Positions 33,815 to 43,850 of a stretch of 64,000 nucleotides of DNA are shown here, piece by piece. Under the pieces are notes generated by a model. The model saw only the letters and a list, made by a program, of their open reading frames with translations. It did no database searches and was not told the origin of the DNA. Origin of the DNA: Gordionus sp. m RMFG-2023 (Eukaryota > Nematomorpha > Gordioida > Chordodea > Parachordodidae); assembly GCF_954871325.1 (NCBI RefSeq), contig NC_088779.1:21330846-21394845 (forward strand), written 5' to 3'. Both the position numbers and the translations under genes were made by a program. How positions within the stretch are numbered: position 1 is the first letter of the stretch; each line of letters begins with the position of its first letter.

Positions 33815-34239
33815 TGTACCAATATGGGATTGATATTTATTGCTGAGGCTAGTGGGAGAGACTGAATATCTATGGAATCTTTATTCAACTTCTATCAAAT
33901 CCAAAATAATAATCAAAATATCGTCTGTAAATTAATAATCAAAAAATCATCGGTCAATAAATAATAAAATAATTTTCGAAGAATCCAAATTATCCAAAAC
34001 TGAACTTTCTTGAATTAACAATGTATATATATATATATATATAAAATTAAACAATTTTCGAAGAATTAAATATATAAAATTTGCATATTTGAATATATAT
34101 ATAAAATTTATAGAAAAATATTATGTTCAATTTAAGATTATTTACATAGACAAATTACCCCAAAAATATTATCTTCGTCTACCATTTATTTATGAATAAT
34201 CACTTTTCAAAATTAACATTCGAATTTGCATATACAACA
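33815..34239 (-). repeat. Gypsy 5' LTR
   Basis: 425 bases, followed on its right by the target duplication ATATC (34240-34244). Should carry the element's promoter. Confidence 0.95.
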
Positions 34240-34430
34240 ATATCAATAACTCACTAAATATTAATTTAGCTTTAACAGTTGAAGTTTAATTGACTTTTAT
34301 TATTTAAATTATTATTTAACCCTTATTTGAAAATTAACAAATTTAATATTGTAATTAGCCGAGTTCAAAATGACTAATCAACTGTATATTTATTAAATTA
34401 TATTATCATACCTTAAAAATATTTTCAAGG

Positions 34431-34680
34431 TAGTAGATATATAGTTTATAATCCTCTACTATATACAGTTTTTTATAAAATATTAGATATAATGCCACAT
34501 TTATAGACGTATCGTATTTGACAGTTATATAATATATTACAATTAATATTATAATAAATTTTACTAATAAATGGTTTTGATAATAAATATAATAACAAAT
34601 TGCATTCAAGTATTTAACGCCATCTATTTAGTTATAAATAATTTTAAAAATTAAACATTTAATTATTCATCCTGCAATAG
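34431..34680. repeat. Dispersed repeat, copy 2
   Basis: Pairs with 25063-25290 in the same orientation; about 250 bases, clearly diverged. Confidence 0.6.
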
Positions 34681-35932
34681 ATGTAATAAATTTGATATCT
34701 TTTCTTCTCTTTTTTTACGTGTTTTTAGGAAAGCTATTTTATCTTTTTCGAAAAACAATCTTGAGTTATTTTTTTAATACAAGTATATTTTTGATATTAT
34801 TACAAACTACTATTATTTTGAGATATAATATATCAAGGTGGTGCGACAATAAGTAAAATCTTAATTGTTATATCATATCATTCTGCTCCTTATTTTATAG
34901 TTAGAAAACATTTCATTTCTAATATGGCATTGCCGTATAAATAACTCCAGGCTTCAATATATGCATTATTATTTCTTCCAAAGATTATTAGTGTTTTTAT
35001 TTTATCAATTTATCCAACATAATAAATTCTGATATTAGTTTACATCGTGAGTTTCATGGCTATTACTGCAAATCAACCAGCATCTATTATTTGTGTTGCT
35101 ATGTAATTTAAGATTATTACTATGCGGCTGAGAGCATATAATTGCATATTTTAGATAAACAATAATGGTCAACTTATATATCATTTAAAATAAAAGATAA
35201 TCTTTTAGAAATTTAATATCTCACAATAATTTTCTCGATTGCTTATCTAGCTTCCATCATGTCATCTAAGAGGAAGGTCTAACCACCATATAGTTTTATG
35301 ATTTGGATTGGTCGTTTATACTCTCTCATTCAAAAATTGTAGATTGGGTTTAGGCCAATAAATTTTTCCTTATTAGTCCATTCTATAAAACATTGTCTAA
35401 AATGGTAACAGAGAGCTATACTAGTTTGATAACCTTTTGTCAATGTAAGTTGCTAAAAATTATATTTTTGCATTATGTCGTTTTTTATTCAAATGAATTA
35501 GTTACTATTATATCAAAGTTATATCGATGTGCATTATCTCAAAATTGTAATTAGGAGGCATTAATTATCAGTAAAATCTTCTATAAAATCAATAAAAAAT
35601 TCTTAGCTTTCAGTATATTTTTTTTATCTAGATTAGAAATAAAGTATTACTTTAAATGACATAAAGCACACTTTTAAATTTATGTTGGGGGGAGGGTTAC
35701 CTTATTCTCGTAAAAACTTAACCCAAAATGTCCGCTCCATACTTACAACCATGAGTGAGTGAGACCAGGAAGACTAATATATTTTCTATCACATCAGATA
35801 GAGGTTACATGCTTATTAAATAAACAATACGTAATAAAATATTCTTAAAACATTCGCGTTTATGATTTAAGAAACTTCGGTTGGTAAATTGATATTGAAT
35901 ATATCAATTTCACTTAAAATGAATTCACAATT
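34681..35932. other. AT-rich intergenic sequence
   Basis: No open frame, repeat or element that I can support in this 1.25 kb. Confidence 0.5.
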
Positions 35933-36419
35933 TTCGCGATCATGCGCTCGCTATAATAATTTCGCGCAAATACATTCGCGGTAGAAAATTCGCTATAAAT
36001 GGTTCACGATTAAAGTTTCGCTATAACGAGTTCGCGATCAAAGTTTCGCTAAAATGTAATCGCGGTTTAGGTTTCGCGGAAATAAATTCGCGATAATGAG
36101 TTCGCGATCAAAGTTTCGCCAAAATGTATTCGCTATAAAGTATTCGCGGTTAAAGTTTCGCGAAAATAAATTCCCTATAAAGAGTTCGCGATAATATTCG
36201 CTATAAAGTATTCGCGGTTAAGGTTTGGCGGAAATAAATTCGCGATAATAAGTTCGCGATATTGCCTTCGCTATAAATGTTTCGCGGAAAAAAATTCGCT
36301 GAATTGGTTTCGCTATATTACCTTCGCTATAAAATTCCTTCGCAATAAACGACATTCGCTATAAAAGTTTCGCGAAAAAGTGTTTCGCGATAAAAGTTTC
36401 GCTGAATTGACCTGATACG
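35933..36419 (+). repeat. 14-bp TTCGC minisatellite, array 1 (about 34 units)
   Basis: A run of units nearly all exactly 14 bases long, each opening with TTCGC (then G or T) and closing with AT-rich bases, for example TTCGCGATCAAAGT, TTCGCTATAAAGTA, TTCGCGGTTAAAGT. The core is kept while the rest varies. It ends TTGACCTGATACG, directly at the target site of the 36429-41738 element. Confidence 0.95.
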
Positions 36420-36619
36420 TATTTTATAGGTTATTGTTACTTGCAACTATTGTTGCATTTAAAAAATTATAAAAAAAGTAAAATTTTCATTTTTTAAAGA
36501 ACGCTACTGGAAATTATGAGATAGATACAACTCTTGCAGGTATAAAATATTATTTATTATTATTACATACCTTTTGTTAGTTTACCATCATCTTCTAATT
36601 CCTTAGAATTAGTTAAAAA

Positions 36620-36890
36620 TTTAAAAATGCCTGAAAAAATAAATAGAAAAAAATGCAGTACACTATTTTTAACAAAAAAAAGCTTTAAATAAAGAAATAG
36701 ATAATGAAATCGATCTTTCTATAATGCAGGATATTACGAATCAAGAAAATCTACAATTATCCAAAGAGAATCTAGAACTACCCAAAGTAAATCTACAATT
36801 ATCCAAAGAGAATATAGAACTACCCATACAGGATCAATTACAATTACCTAAAACCTTGTCATTTCACAAATTGCATTCAAAATTATTATA
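36620..36890 (+). pseudogene. Small unidentified reading frame inside the TIR element
   Basis: Begins MPEKINRKKCSTLFLTKK, shifts frame at an A8 run, then reads KEIDNEIDLSIMQDITNQEN and repeated LQLSKENLELPK / LQLSKENIELP units before a stop. About 85 residues if the shift is ignored. Not recognised; the internal repeat and conserved frame suggest it was once coding. Confidence 0.35.
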
Positions 36891-36985
36891 ATTGTATCTA
36901 TTTTTATTATAATAATATATTTAAATAGTGTAATCATATTTAAAATACAAATGTTATGAAAAAGAAATAAATATTTGCTTAAAAA

Positions 36986-37790
36986 GAGTCTCAATTTATC
37001 CAGTTTATTGTAATGCTTATAGTATAAAAAGAATTAAGATATAATCTATTTATCTAAGTTTTGAGTTGTTTTTTTGGTCATTTTCATGGAATTCTTCTGC
37101 TATTATCTATTTTTAGTGTAGACTAAATATATATTGTGAAAATTAGATTAAACATGAAAAATTTAATTAATTAGAAAAATATTTGTTTATGGAGTCTCAA
37201 TTTATCCAGTTTATTGTAATGCCTATAGTATAAAAAGAATTAAGATATAATCTATTTTGTTTTTTTGGTCATTTTCATGGAATTATTCTGCTGTTATCTA
37301 TTTTTAGTGTAGACTAAATATATATATTGTGAAAATTAGATTAAACATGAAAAATTTAATTAATTAGAAAAAAAACATATTTATAATTTATAGTTTAATA
37401 AAAATATTCTTATGAAGAGTCTCAATTTATCCAGTTTATTGTAATACCTATAGTATAAAAAGAATTAAGATATAATCTATTTATCTAAGTTTTGAGTTGT
37501 TCATTTGGTCATTTTCATGGAATTCTTCTGCTATTATCTATTTTTAGTGTAGACTAAATATATATTGTGAAAATTAGATTAAACATGAAAATTTTAATTA
37601 ATTAAAAAAAAACATATTTATAGCTTAATAAAAATATTTGCTTATGAAGAGTCTCAATTTATCTAGTTTATTGTAATGCCTATAGTATAAAAAGAATTAA
37701 GATAAATTTTGAGTTGTTTTTTTGGTCATTTTCATGGAATTCTTCTGCTGTTATCTATTATTCGAAATTATAGCTTAAAAAAGAAAATTT
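36986..37790 (+). repeat. Four tandem repeats of about 205-232 bp
   Basis: GAGTCTCAATTTATCCAGTT recurs at 36986, 37192, 37417 and 37649, each followed by the same run (ATTGTAATGCCTATAGTAT, TTTTGGTCATTTTCATGGAA, TAGTGTAGACTAAATATA). Inside the TIR element. Confidence 0.92.
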
Positions 37791-38246
37791 AATAAAAAAA
37801 ATATTGACTTTACGTGATGAGTGATATATAGCGCATTCGCCCTCTAACGTTCAATACACAACAGAGCAACGCTAGGTTTTCCTCATTTCCATCTAATTGG
37901 AATTTATTAATTTGGGGGAAAAAAAAAATATGAGGAGCCCTCCACACGTTTGTGGGCAAGCCGCACGTACTTGCCCGCACAACATTTATAAGAAATGTTA
38001 TTAAAACGTCTATAGGCTTAGAGGAAAAGAGCGGGACCAAAAAATAGCCTATATCCAAGAACTGCTTTTAAAATTAATTACTTTAAAGGTGGGAGGTGGA
38101 TAATTTAACTTAAAAAGTTTTACTGTAAGTTTATTTATTTTAGAGGTAAAAAAGAAAATACTTTCGAGAGGAATAAATCCACATGAGAAATCGAAGAAGA
38201 AAAGTAAGAAAAAGGTATGTGAACAAGAGATCCCTAGGAACAATTT

Positions 38247-38720
38247 TCATCTGAAATATCTATCTTTGATGCGAAAGAGTTTTCTGATAGACCTTTTGCA
38301 ATTATTAAGCTTTATAAATTGTTTCATGTTTACATTCAGCTCCATCACGTCTTTTATAGCTTTGTAATACCATAACGATTTATATTTAGTATACTGTTTC
38401 CCTTTATGTGTATATAACCAAACGATAGCATCATGTGCAAGGTTGTGATCTGAATTCCTTATTATATGGGCTAGGAACTGTATCCGACGTTTTTTTAACG
38501 TAATATTTATCGGAGTGTGGCTAGATTTCCTCCAAAGGTTAGAGTTAGAGATAACTCTGGGATAAAAAATACCATTTATAGTTCTCAGACAATTATTTAT
38601 AAAGGATTGAATGCGTCTTAAGTCAGTCTTCTTAACTTCCCATATGTCACTTCCGTATAATAAAATGGGGATAATAGTAGAGTTGAATAGCCTCAACCTC
38701 GTAAAAACCGATATTTCCAT
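38247..38720 (-). pseudogene. LINE C-terminal (thumb) region
   Basis: Reads RLRLFNSTIIPILLYGSDIW, then RRIQSFINNCLRTINGI and QFLAHIIRNSDHNLAHDA, ending FRIKDRYFR. A second decayed copy of this region lies at 49465-49855. Confidence 0.88.
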
Positions 38721-39271
38721 AGACAGATTTTCATGTACATATAGAACGCTCTTTTGGCTTTTTGCGTTCTAATCTTCATTTCCTCTTTGCATTCCCCCTT
38801 GTTATTGAGCATCACACCCAGGTATTTGATATTATCTACTTTTTTGATAACGTTCCCGCCTACCAAAAGATTTTGGAGCGGTGGTGTATTTGGCGAGGAA
38901 AGAATAACCGTTTTATTGAAATTAATTTTTAAACCAACTCTGAGGCTTATGGTTTCGATAAGGTAAATCAGACTTACAGTCTCTTCAATATTTTTTGATA
39001 TTACAACAATATCGTCGGCATACGAAACGATCTTATTAACAAAGTGAAAATTTTCATTAGACCCAAAGTCAGCCAAGTCTGCAGCAGCATTTACCTCCTT
39101 TATGACTTTATCTATTATGATGTTAAAGAGAAGCGGTGATAAAGTGCAACATTGTTTTTCTCCCTTTTTTATCTTGAAGGAGGGTGATATTTTATCGTTT
39201 GTTTTAAAACATGAAGTTAATTTGGAATAATGATTCCTTAAGATGGATGGAGATAATATTTTGTTCGACAC
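38693..39271 (-). pseudogene. LINE reverse transcriptase, catalytic part (YADD)
   Basis: Carries GEKQCCTLSPLLFNIIID, SYADDIVVISKN (YADD active site), GLKINFNKTV and DNIKYLGVMLN. It ends RAFYMYMKICLWKYRFLRG where the frame shifts again. Confidence 0.93.
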
Positions 39272-39995
39272 CGCATTCTGATAGTGCTACCCATAAGGCG
39301 TTATGATCTACATTATCAAAGGCCCTACTAAAATCAATAAAAGTGTAATAAGACGGAATCCTGTATTTCCAGCACTTTTGCATAATTATTTTCAGCGATA
39401 AAATAGGTTCCAAAATATTTTTATTTGGCCTATATGCGAAGATATATTTAGAAAGAAGATGGGGTTTAGAAGTTAAGATCCTGTTCTTGATGAGTGTCAT
39501 AAAGACTTTCGATACACAGGAGGTCAGAGCTACTGCCCGATAGTCCGCGAATTTCTTAGGTTCCTTGATTTTCGGGAAGTTGCACAGGAGAGATTTATTC
39601 CATTCTGTCGAAGTTTTCCCACTTTCCCAAATTTTATTAAAGAGAGCAAGGAGAAAAGAAGAGATTATGTTCGGGGATATTTTTAAATATTCAGCAGTAA
39701 TGTTATCCAAACCCGGAGCTCTATTGTTCCGTAGTTTCTTTACAATGTTTGAAATTTCATTTGAAGAGAAACCAGCCGGGGATATAATTGTATGAGAATT
39801 CATAGTAGTTAAAGGAGTAGCCTTGCGGGAGTCGAAAATCGACATATAATGATCCAGCCATAGTGCCATTTGCTCATCTTGGTCTGTTATGGTTTTCCCA
39901 TTCGCTAAGACAATCATAGGGAGTTTCACGAAGCAACTGGATTTGCAGAAGTACTTTAATTTTTTATATGCATCGTAGATCCTGTTCTCTTTCAT
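39204..39995 (-). pseudogene. LINE reverse transcriptase, N-terminal part
   Basis: Carries RT blocks NNRAPGLDNITAEYLK, FADYRAVALTSCVSKVF, FAYRPNKN and YTFIDFSRAFDNVDHNALW (first catalytic Asp). It then shifts into the frame starting near 39271. Confidence 0.92.
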
Positions 39996-40369
39996 ATCTT
40001 TATCAATGTCAGCCGCCTTTTAGCTATAAAAATTCTCCTATCTTTCCGTAGTAATCTTTTAATGTCTTTCCATAAATCAATGTTAGAGCTGTTCGTCATT
40101 CTTAGTTGATATATCTTCTCAAGAGTTTCATCAGACATCCATTCTTTCCTAGATACAATATTTACGTTTGGCAGTCTCTCATAAGATTCCGCTAGTTCTT
40201 TCTTAAAAAGTTCCCAACAATCTTCAACGTTTCCATTTCTGGTAACATTAATAAAGGTTCCTTTTTTCAAAATAAGGGATTGTTCAAAGAGAGTTTTATT
40301 TCCATGCAATAGAAACTTATTTGATTTACGTGGAAAAATTATATTGGACGAGGTAACATTGATGGCCAT
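39992..40369 (-). pseudogene. LINE linker between endonuclease and RT
   Basis: A 125-residue frame, hydrophilic (ESYERLPNVNIVSRKEWMSD; LWKDIKRLLRKDRR), in the position of the EN-RT linker. It overlaps the next frame by ATGA; the parallel frame AADIDKD just before that ATG shows a one-base shift as the cause. Confidence 0.8.
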
Positions 40370-41124
40370 TAAGTTAGGAATACTATTATTATGGTATCCC
40401 CAGATTTTTTTATTTTTATAACTGCAATAACCATATTATGATCAGATATATTGACCCTGGTAGATGCTTTAACATCCACAAACCAACTATGAATATTAGA
40501 AATAAAGAAGTCAATTTGAGATATCTGCCTGCCCCTCACAAAGGTATATTTGTTGATATCACGATGGCAGAAAAAAGTATTTTCTACCTTAAAGTTTTTG
40601 TTACTGCAGTAATCTAGGAATTTTATGCTGTCTACATCATTAGATTGTTGAATGGCAGCTTGCCCAATAACTCCTCTACTTATATATTCACTGTCTTTAC
40701 CTATTTTCATATTGAGATCACCCAGGATTATTACGTTATATCTATTTGAGAGAGAGTTTAATATATTTATCATTTCGTCCAAAAAAATTTTCCTCATGTT
40801 CCTATTAGATGGGGCATAAAAATTCACAACAATAGTGGGTCTAAACTTGATATTCAGATATAGAAGTCCACACCTCTCCGACACAGGTACAAATTTTATA
40901 ATGTATTTATGTAAACGTTTCTTAGTCAAAAAGGCGATTCCGGCCCAACTATTTGAAGTGGTTCCCGAACAAAACATCTTATATACACTAAAATTTGCCG
41001 TACTGTTACCTGGGCAATGAGTTTCCTGGATGCCTATTAAATCTACTCCTTCTGCTTCCAACAATCTTAAAAGAACCGTCAATTTATTATTTAGTCCATT
41101 TATATTTAATGAAGCTATTTGCAA
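40369..41124 (-). CDS. LINE endonuclease domain (APE-like)
   Basis: A 251-residue frame with the exonuclease/endonuclease/phosphatase fold motifs in order: ASLNINGLNNK at the N-terminus, IGIQETHCPG, VVNFYAPSNRN, VIILGDLNMKIG, FISNIHSW and a terminal SDHNMVIAVI carrying the catalytic Asp-His. It nicks target DNA for reverse transcription. It runs out after an A7 tract, and TAATG overlaps the next frame; the neighbouring frame KIWGYHNNSIPNLM before that ATG suggests a simple one-base shift rather than real stop-restart. Confidence 0.92.
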   Translation of the reverse strand: MQIASLNINGLNNKLTVLLRLLEAEGVDLIGIQETHCPGNSTANFSVYKMFCSGTTSNSWAGIAFLTKKRLHKYIIKFVPVSERCGLLYLNIKFRPTIVVNFYAPSNRNMRKIFLDEMINILNSLSNRYNVIILGDLNMKIGKDSEYISRGVIGQAAIQQSNDVDSIKFLDYCSNKNFKVENTFFCHRDINKYTFVRGRQISQIDFFISNIHSWFVDVKASTRVNISDHNMVIAVIKIKKSGDTIIIVFLT

Positions 41125-41159
41125 CTTTCCTGTGAATAATTCCTAAACAAACCAACCGT

Positions 41160-41323
41160 GAGTAATATGAATACAGAAAAGATATAGAAATTTAAATTAG
41201 AAAATCCTACCTTGAAATAAATTTAGGCATGAGTAATGCGTGAGTAATATGGATACAGAAAAGATATAGAAATTTAAATTAGAAAAATCATACCTTAAAA
41301 TAAATTTAGGACAAAAAACAAAT
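41160..41323 (-). repeat. Two 82-bp repeats in the LINE 5' region
   Basis: GAGTAATATGAATACAGAAA at 41160 and GAGTAATATGGATACAGAAA at 41242; such 5' monomers often act as LINE promoters (inference). Confidence 0.8.
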
Positions 41324-41973
41324 ACTTTGTCCTCTATTTAACCTACCATGCTTAGATAATTCATAAAGAAAAATAATTCCAAAAAAAAACACTAATAGTC
41401 GAATAGACTCCTATTTATTAACATTTTATTTCTAGTGGTAGTGTTCGAACTACTTATGCATTAAGGGTAGTTTAAACTACTTATTTAATTCTCATAAAAA
41501 GAAATCATGAAAAAGTATAATAATACATTGTTAAATTAATTATAAAAAAAAATGGAGAGCTAATTTTTAATAAAATAATTTTTATTTATGAAAAAAAATA
41601 TATTTATTTATAAATAAAAAAAAAATTATTTGAAATAAATAAATATTGTTAATGGTAAAAAAAAACAACATGCGTTCTTTAAAAAATCTTTTTTTATAAT
41701 TTTTTAAATGCAACAATAGTTGCATAGTAACAATAGCCTATTTTATATAATAATAATAATAATTGACAGCCCTTCACTTCTTCAACGTCATCACGACAAT
41801 AGCTATGTGTTTTATTTTACCTGATATATATATTCATCTATCAAAATTGATCATGAGATTTACAAACCTACATTCTGTCAGATAACATGACAGCTTCTCG
41901 TTATCTTTTCAGAAGTCTCGGTATCATTTATTTTTTGTTCGCTCCTATGGACATCTGAAAGAGGCAAAAATTA

Positions 41974-42564
41974 ATGACCCTGCCTGTATGCTATAATGAA
42001 ACCAGTATTCTTGTCTATGATTATATAGCATATGTGTTAAAAAAACATGGATATTCATACTTATATGTATCAGATAAAGAATCCGATTCTAAAGAAGTTT
42101 TATACACACTAAAAGAATTATCTGATGAATTTGAAACCCGATATAAGGATGTATTTGAAGGTCTTTGTGTGCAATTAAATATTATAAGTGTGCAAACAGC
42201 TTATCCATCATTTGTCGCTGTTGCTAAAGAACTCTTTAAGGATGGAGGAATAAAATGGGGGAGAATTACAGCTCTCTTTGTGTTTTCTGGTCAACTTTGT
42301 TTAGAATGCATTAATAAAGACTTACCACAACTAGTGGGACAAATTGCTATTTGGTTAAGTCAATTTGTTGAAAATAATCTTTCAGAATGGATCGATGAAC
42401 AAGGGGGATGGGTAATATTATACCAATTAATTATACTAAAATTGTATATTCAGCAAGGTTATGTAGAGTTCTATCAAAAATGTCCAAACATAAAAAGTGA
42501 GAATACTTGGCCAACTATTACAAATTTTATATGCGGTATTGCAGCAGGTTTAAATCACCAATAA
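41974..42564 (+). CDS. Bcl-2 family apoptosis regulator, single exon, BH1-BH4
   Basis: 196 residues, uninterrupted, ATG in AAAATTAATGACC. BH4-like SILVYDYIAYVLKKHGYSY (11-29; Bcl-xL has LVVDFLSYKLSQKGYSW); BH3 TLKELSDEFETRY (45-57, Ser where Gly is usual before Asp-Glu); BH1 ELFKDGGIKWGRITALFVFS (86-105; KWGR for NWGR, one extra Gly); BH2 WIDEQGGWVILY (139-150). BH4 together with canonical BH1/BH2 favours the anti-apoptotic, Bcl-2/Bcl-xL-like class, acting at mitochondrial or ER membranes. The C-terminus (WPTITNFICGIAAGLNHQ) is only weakly hydrophobic and lacks basic flanks, so membrane anchoring is doubtful. No intron interrupts BH1-BH2, where many animal Bcl-2 genes have one. TTTTCAG at 41909-41915 could be the acceptor of a non-coding first exon. 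AATAAA occurs near 42800. Confidence 0.95.
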   Translation: MTLPVCYNETSILVYDYIAYVLKKHGYSYLYVSDKESDSKEVLYTLKELSDEFETRYKDVFEGLCVQLNIISVQTAYPSFVAVAKELFKDGGIKWGRITALFVFSGQLCLECINKDLPQLVGQIAIWLSQFVENNLSEWIDEQGGWVILYQLIILKLYIQQGYVEFYQKCPNIKSENTWPTITNFICGIAAGLNHQ

Positions 42565-43850
42565 TATATAACATTACCTAAATTATATTTAGGCGCATTG
42601 GGGGCTATAACCTTAAAAAATTGGTTCAATACCTCATGAAAAATATAAGTTAAAAAGCATTGCATTTATTTTCTGTGTAAATATATTTATTTGACAACAT
42701 GCTTGTACATCAAATATCTGACCATTGATTTATATTATAAAAATTATTTATTATAGAAAAAAAAACTAACTTTTAATGTGTTACCATTAAAATATAGGCA
42801 AATAAAATTAAGCACAGTATAATTTAATACAATTTTTTTTAAAAATCAAATAACAATTACAGATTTATAATAAAAGTTTTAAGTGAATATTATTATAATT
42901 TCTTTAACATATAATAGTGCATTACATATAAAGGGTTGATGCTTCAGGAGATCTATTTAGGAAATTATTGAAAATAGCTTAAACCATGGGCTAATTTAAT
43001 ATAAAAGGGTCATATTTCTCCATACTTGAAGTTATTACACAACCAATAAGACTCAAATGGCAAATGAACATGGCAATTTTCTATACCTAATGAGTTTCTT
43101 ATTGATCTTGATAAAATTCCAAGTTAAGTTTGATCCATTCAAAAAACTTATGTTTTTAGATAAATAAATAATTAATGTAAAATTAATTTAATTCTATAAT
43201 ATTTAATGCAAGAACATTAGAAAAAGTATTTTCATTATTTGAGATAGTTCGTTCATGTAAGAACTGGAAATAGATAAAAACTAGTTTTCTTATCTAAGTT
43301 TAAATTCAAATATCAATGTTGAGGCCATATATATTACTTGTGTATTGGTTATTTTAATCAGCATTATATAAAATTAGGGTGTGAATATCTGTATTTAAAA
43401 TGCAAATACCTTTTTTTTGTATTTAATATTTAGTTTAATAATGAGTATTTATATTAAAATATACTAAAAAAATATTTTGTATTTATTACAATATCAAATA
43501 AATATAAATACTATTAAAATATACATAGACTTTTAAGTCATGATTGATTTTTGAAAATGATAAGATATATAGGACCTTTTAAATGCATTTTATTAGAAAT
43601 TTTATACTTAAAAAACATATCTTTATAATACAAAAAAATGTATATATTATAGTAATAAAAATATAATATAATCTTTTAATTGAAAGAGTAATAAAACAAA
43701 AAGGTTAATAAACTATAATAGTAATAGAAAATGGTTATACGAATTATATTAAGATAAGAAAAATAAAGGTAAAATTTGAATATAAGAAAAAGGGCAAAAT
43801 TATACTAAACATTTTAACTTTGATACCACTAGGGAATTTCTTCCTGTTGG
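42565..43850. other. 3' flank of the Bcl-2 gene
   Basis: AT-rich, no coding signal. AATAAA near 42800 is a candidate polyadenylation signal. No poly(A) tract directly after the stop codon, and no repeat recognised. Confidence 0.4.

Larger units (their letters stand above)
28365..34239 (-). mobile_element. Ty3/Gypsy LTR retrotransposon, looks whole and young
   Basis: Near-identical LTRs of 424-425 bases at 28365-28788 and 33815-34239 begin TGTACCAATATGGGATTG (plus strand view) and end ATACAACA, flanked by the 5-bp duplication ATATC. On the minus strand, in order: primer-binding site next to the 5' LTR, a zinc-knuckle ORF, an AT-rich minisatellite, a 1135-residue pol, a short zinc-knuckle ORF, and a purine tract AAAGGAAGGAGG next to the 3' LTR. 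The LTRs differ at only a few places outside an AT dinucleotide run, so insertion was recent. Inserted into an older hAT copy. Confidence 0.95.
28063..34380. mobile_element. Older hAT copy interrupted by the Gypsy element
   Basis: 28063-28359 (CAGGGGCATCGCTAGGGG, then a G run and GGCTCGAGCCCC) and 34245-34380 (TTTAACAGTTGAAGTTTAAT) match the right part of the 22463-24884 hAT in inverse orientation. The Gypsy element sits between these two halves, so the hAT is older. The far end is not identified. Confidence 0.7.
37812..41325 (-). mobile_element. LINE (APE-type non-LTR retrotransposon), nearly full length
   Basis: Minus-strand order: a 5' region with two 82-bp repeats (41160-41323), endonuclease, reverse transcriptase, C-terminal region and a 3' UTR of about 430 bases whose end (TAGATGGAAAT ... 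AGAGGGCGAA) recurs in the 49465-50345 fragment. The frame is broken by about four single-base-type shifts, two at A runs. No ORF1 was recognised. Clade not assigned; the C-terminal ILLYGSDIWEVKK with FINNCLR pattern occurs in several APE clades. Confidence 0.92.
36429..41738. mobile_element. TIR element with 9-bp target duplication (Mutator-like?)
   Basis: Inverted ends of about 75 bases: GGTTATTGTTACTTGCAACT at the left and, inverted, GGCTATTGTTACTATGCAAC at the right, both continuing ATTGTTGCATTTAAAAAATT. Flanked by perfect 9-bp duplications TATTTTATA (36420-36428, 41739-41747). A 9-bp duplication fits Mutator-like elements; no transposase is visible, so it is non-autonomous or another superfamily. 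Contents: a small decayed ORF, four tandem repeats, and a LINE inserted in opposite sense. Confidence 0.8.

Noticed and set aside
39992-41124. Stop-restart (TAATG, ATGA) coupling between LINE frames
   Set aside because: In both places the neighbouring frame reads sensible protein before the ATG, so a one-base shift at a homopolymer explains it better.
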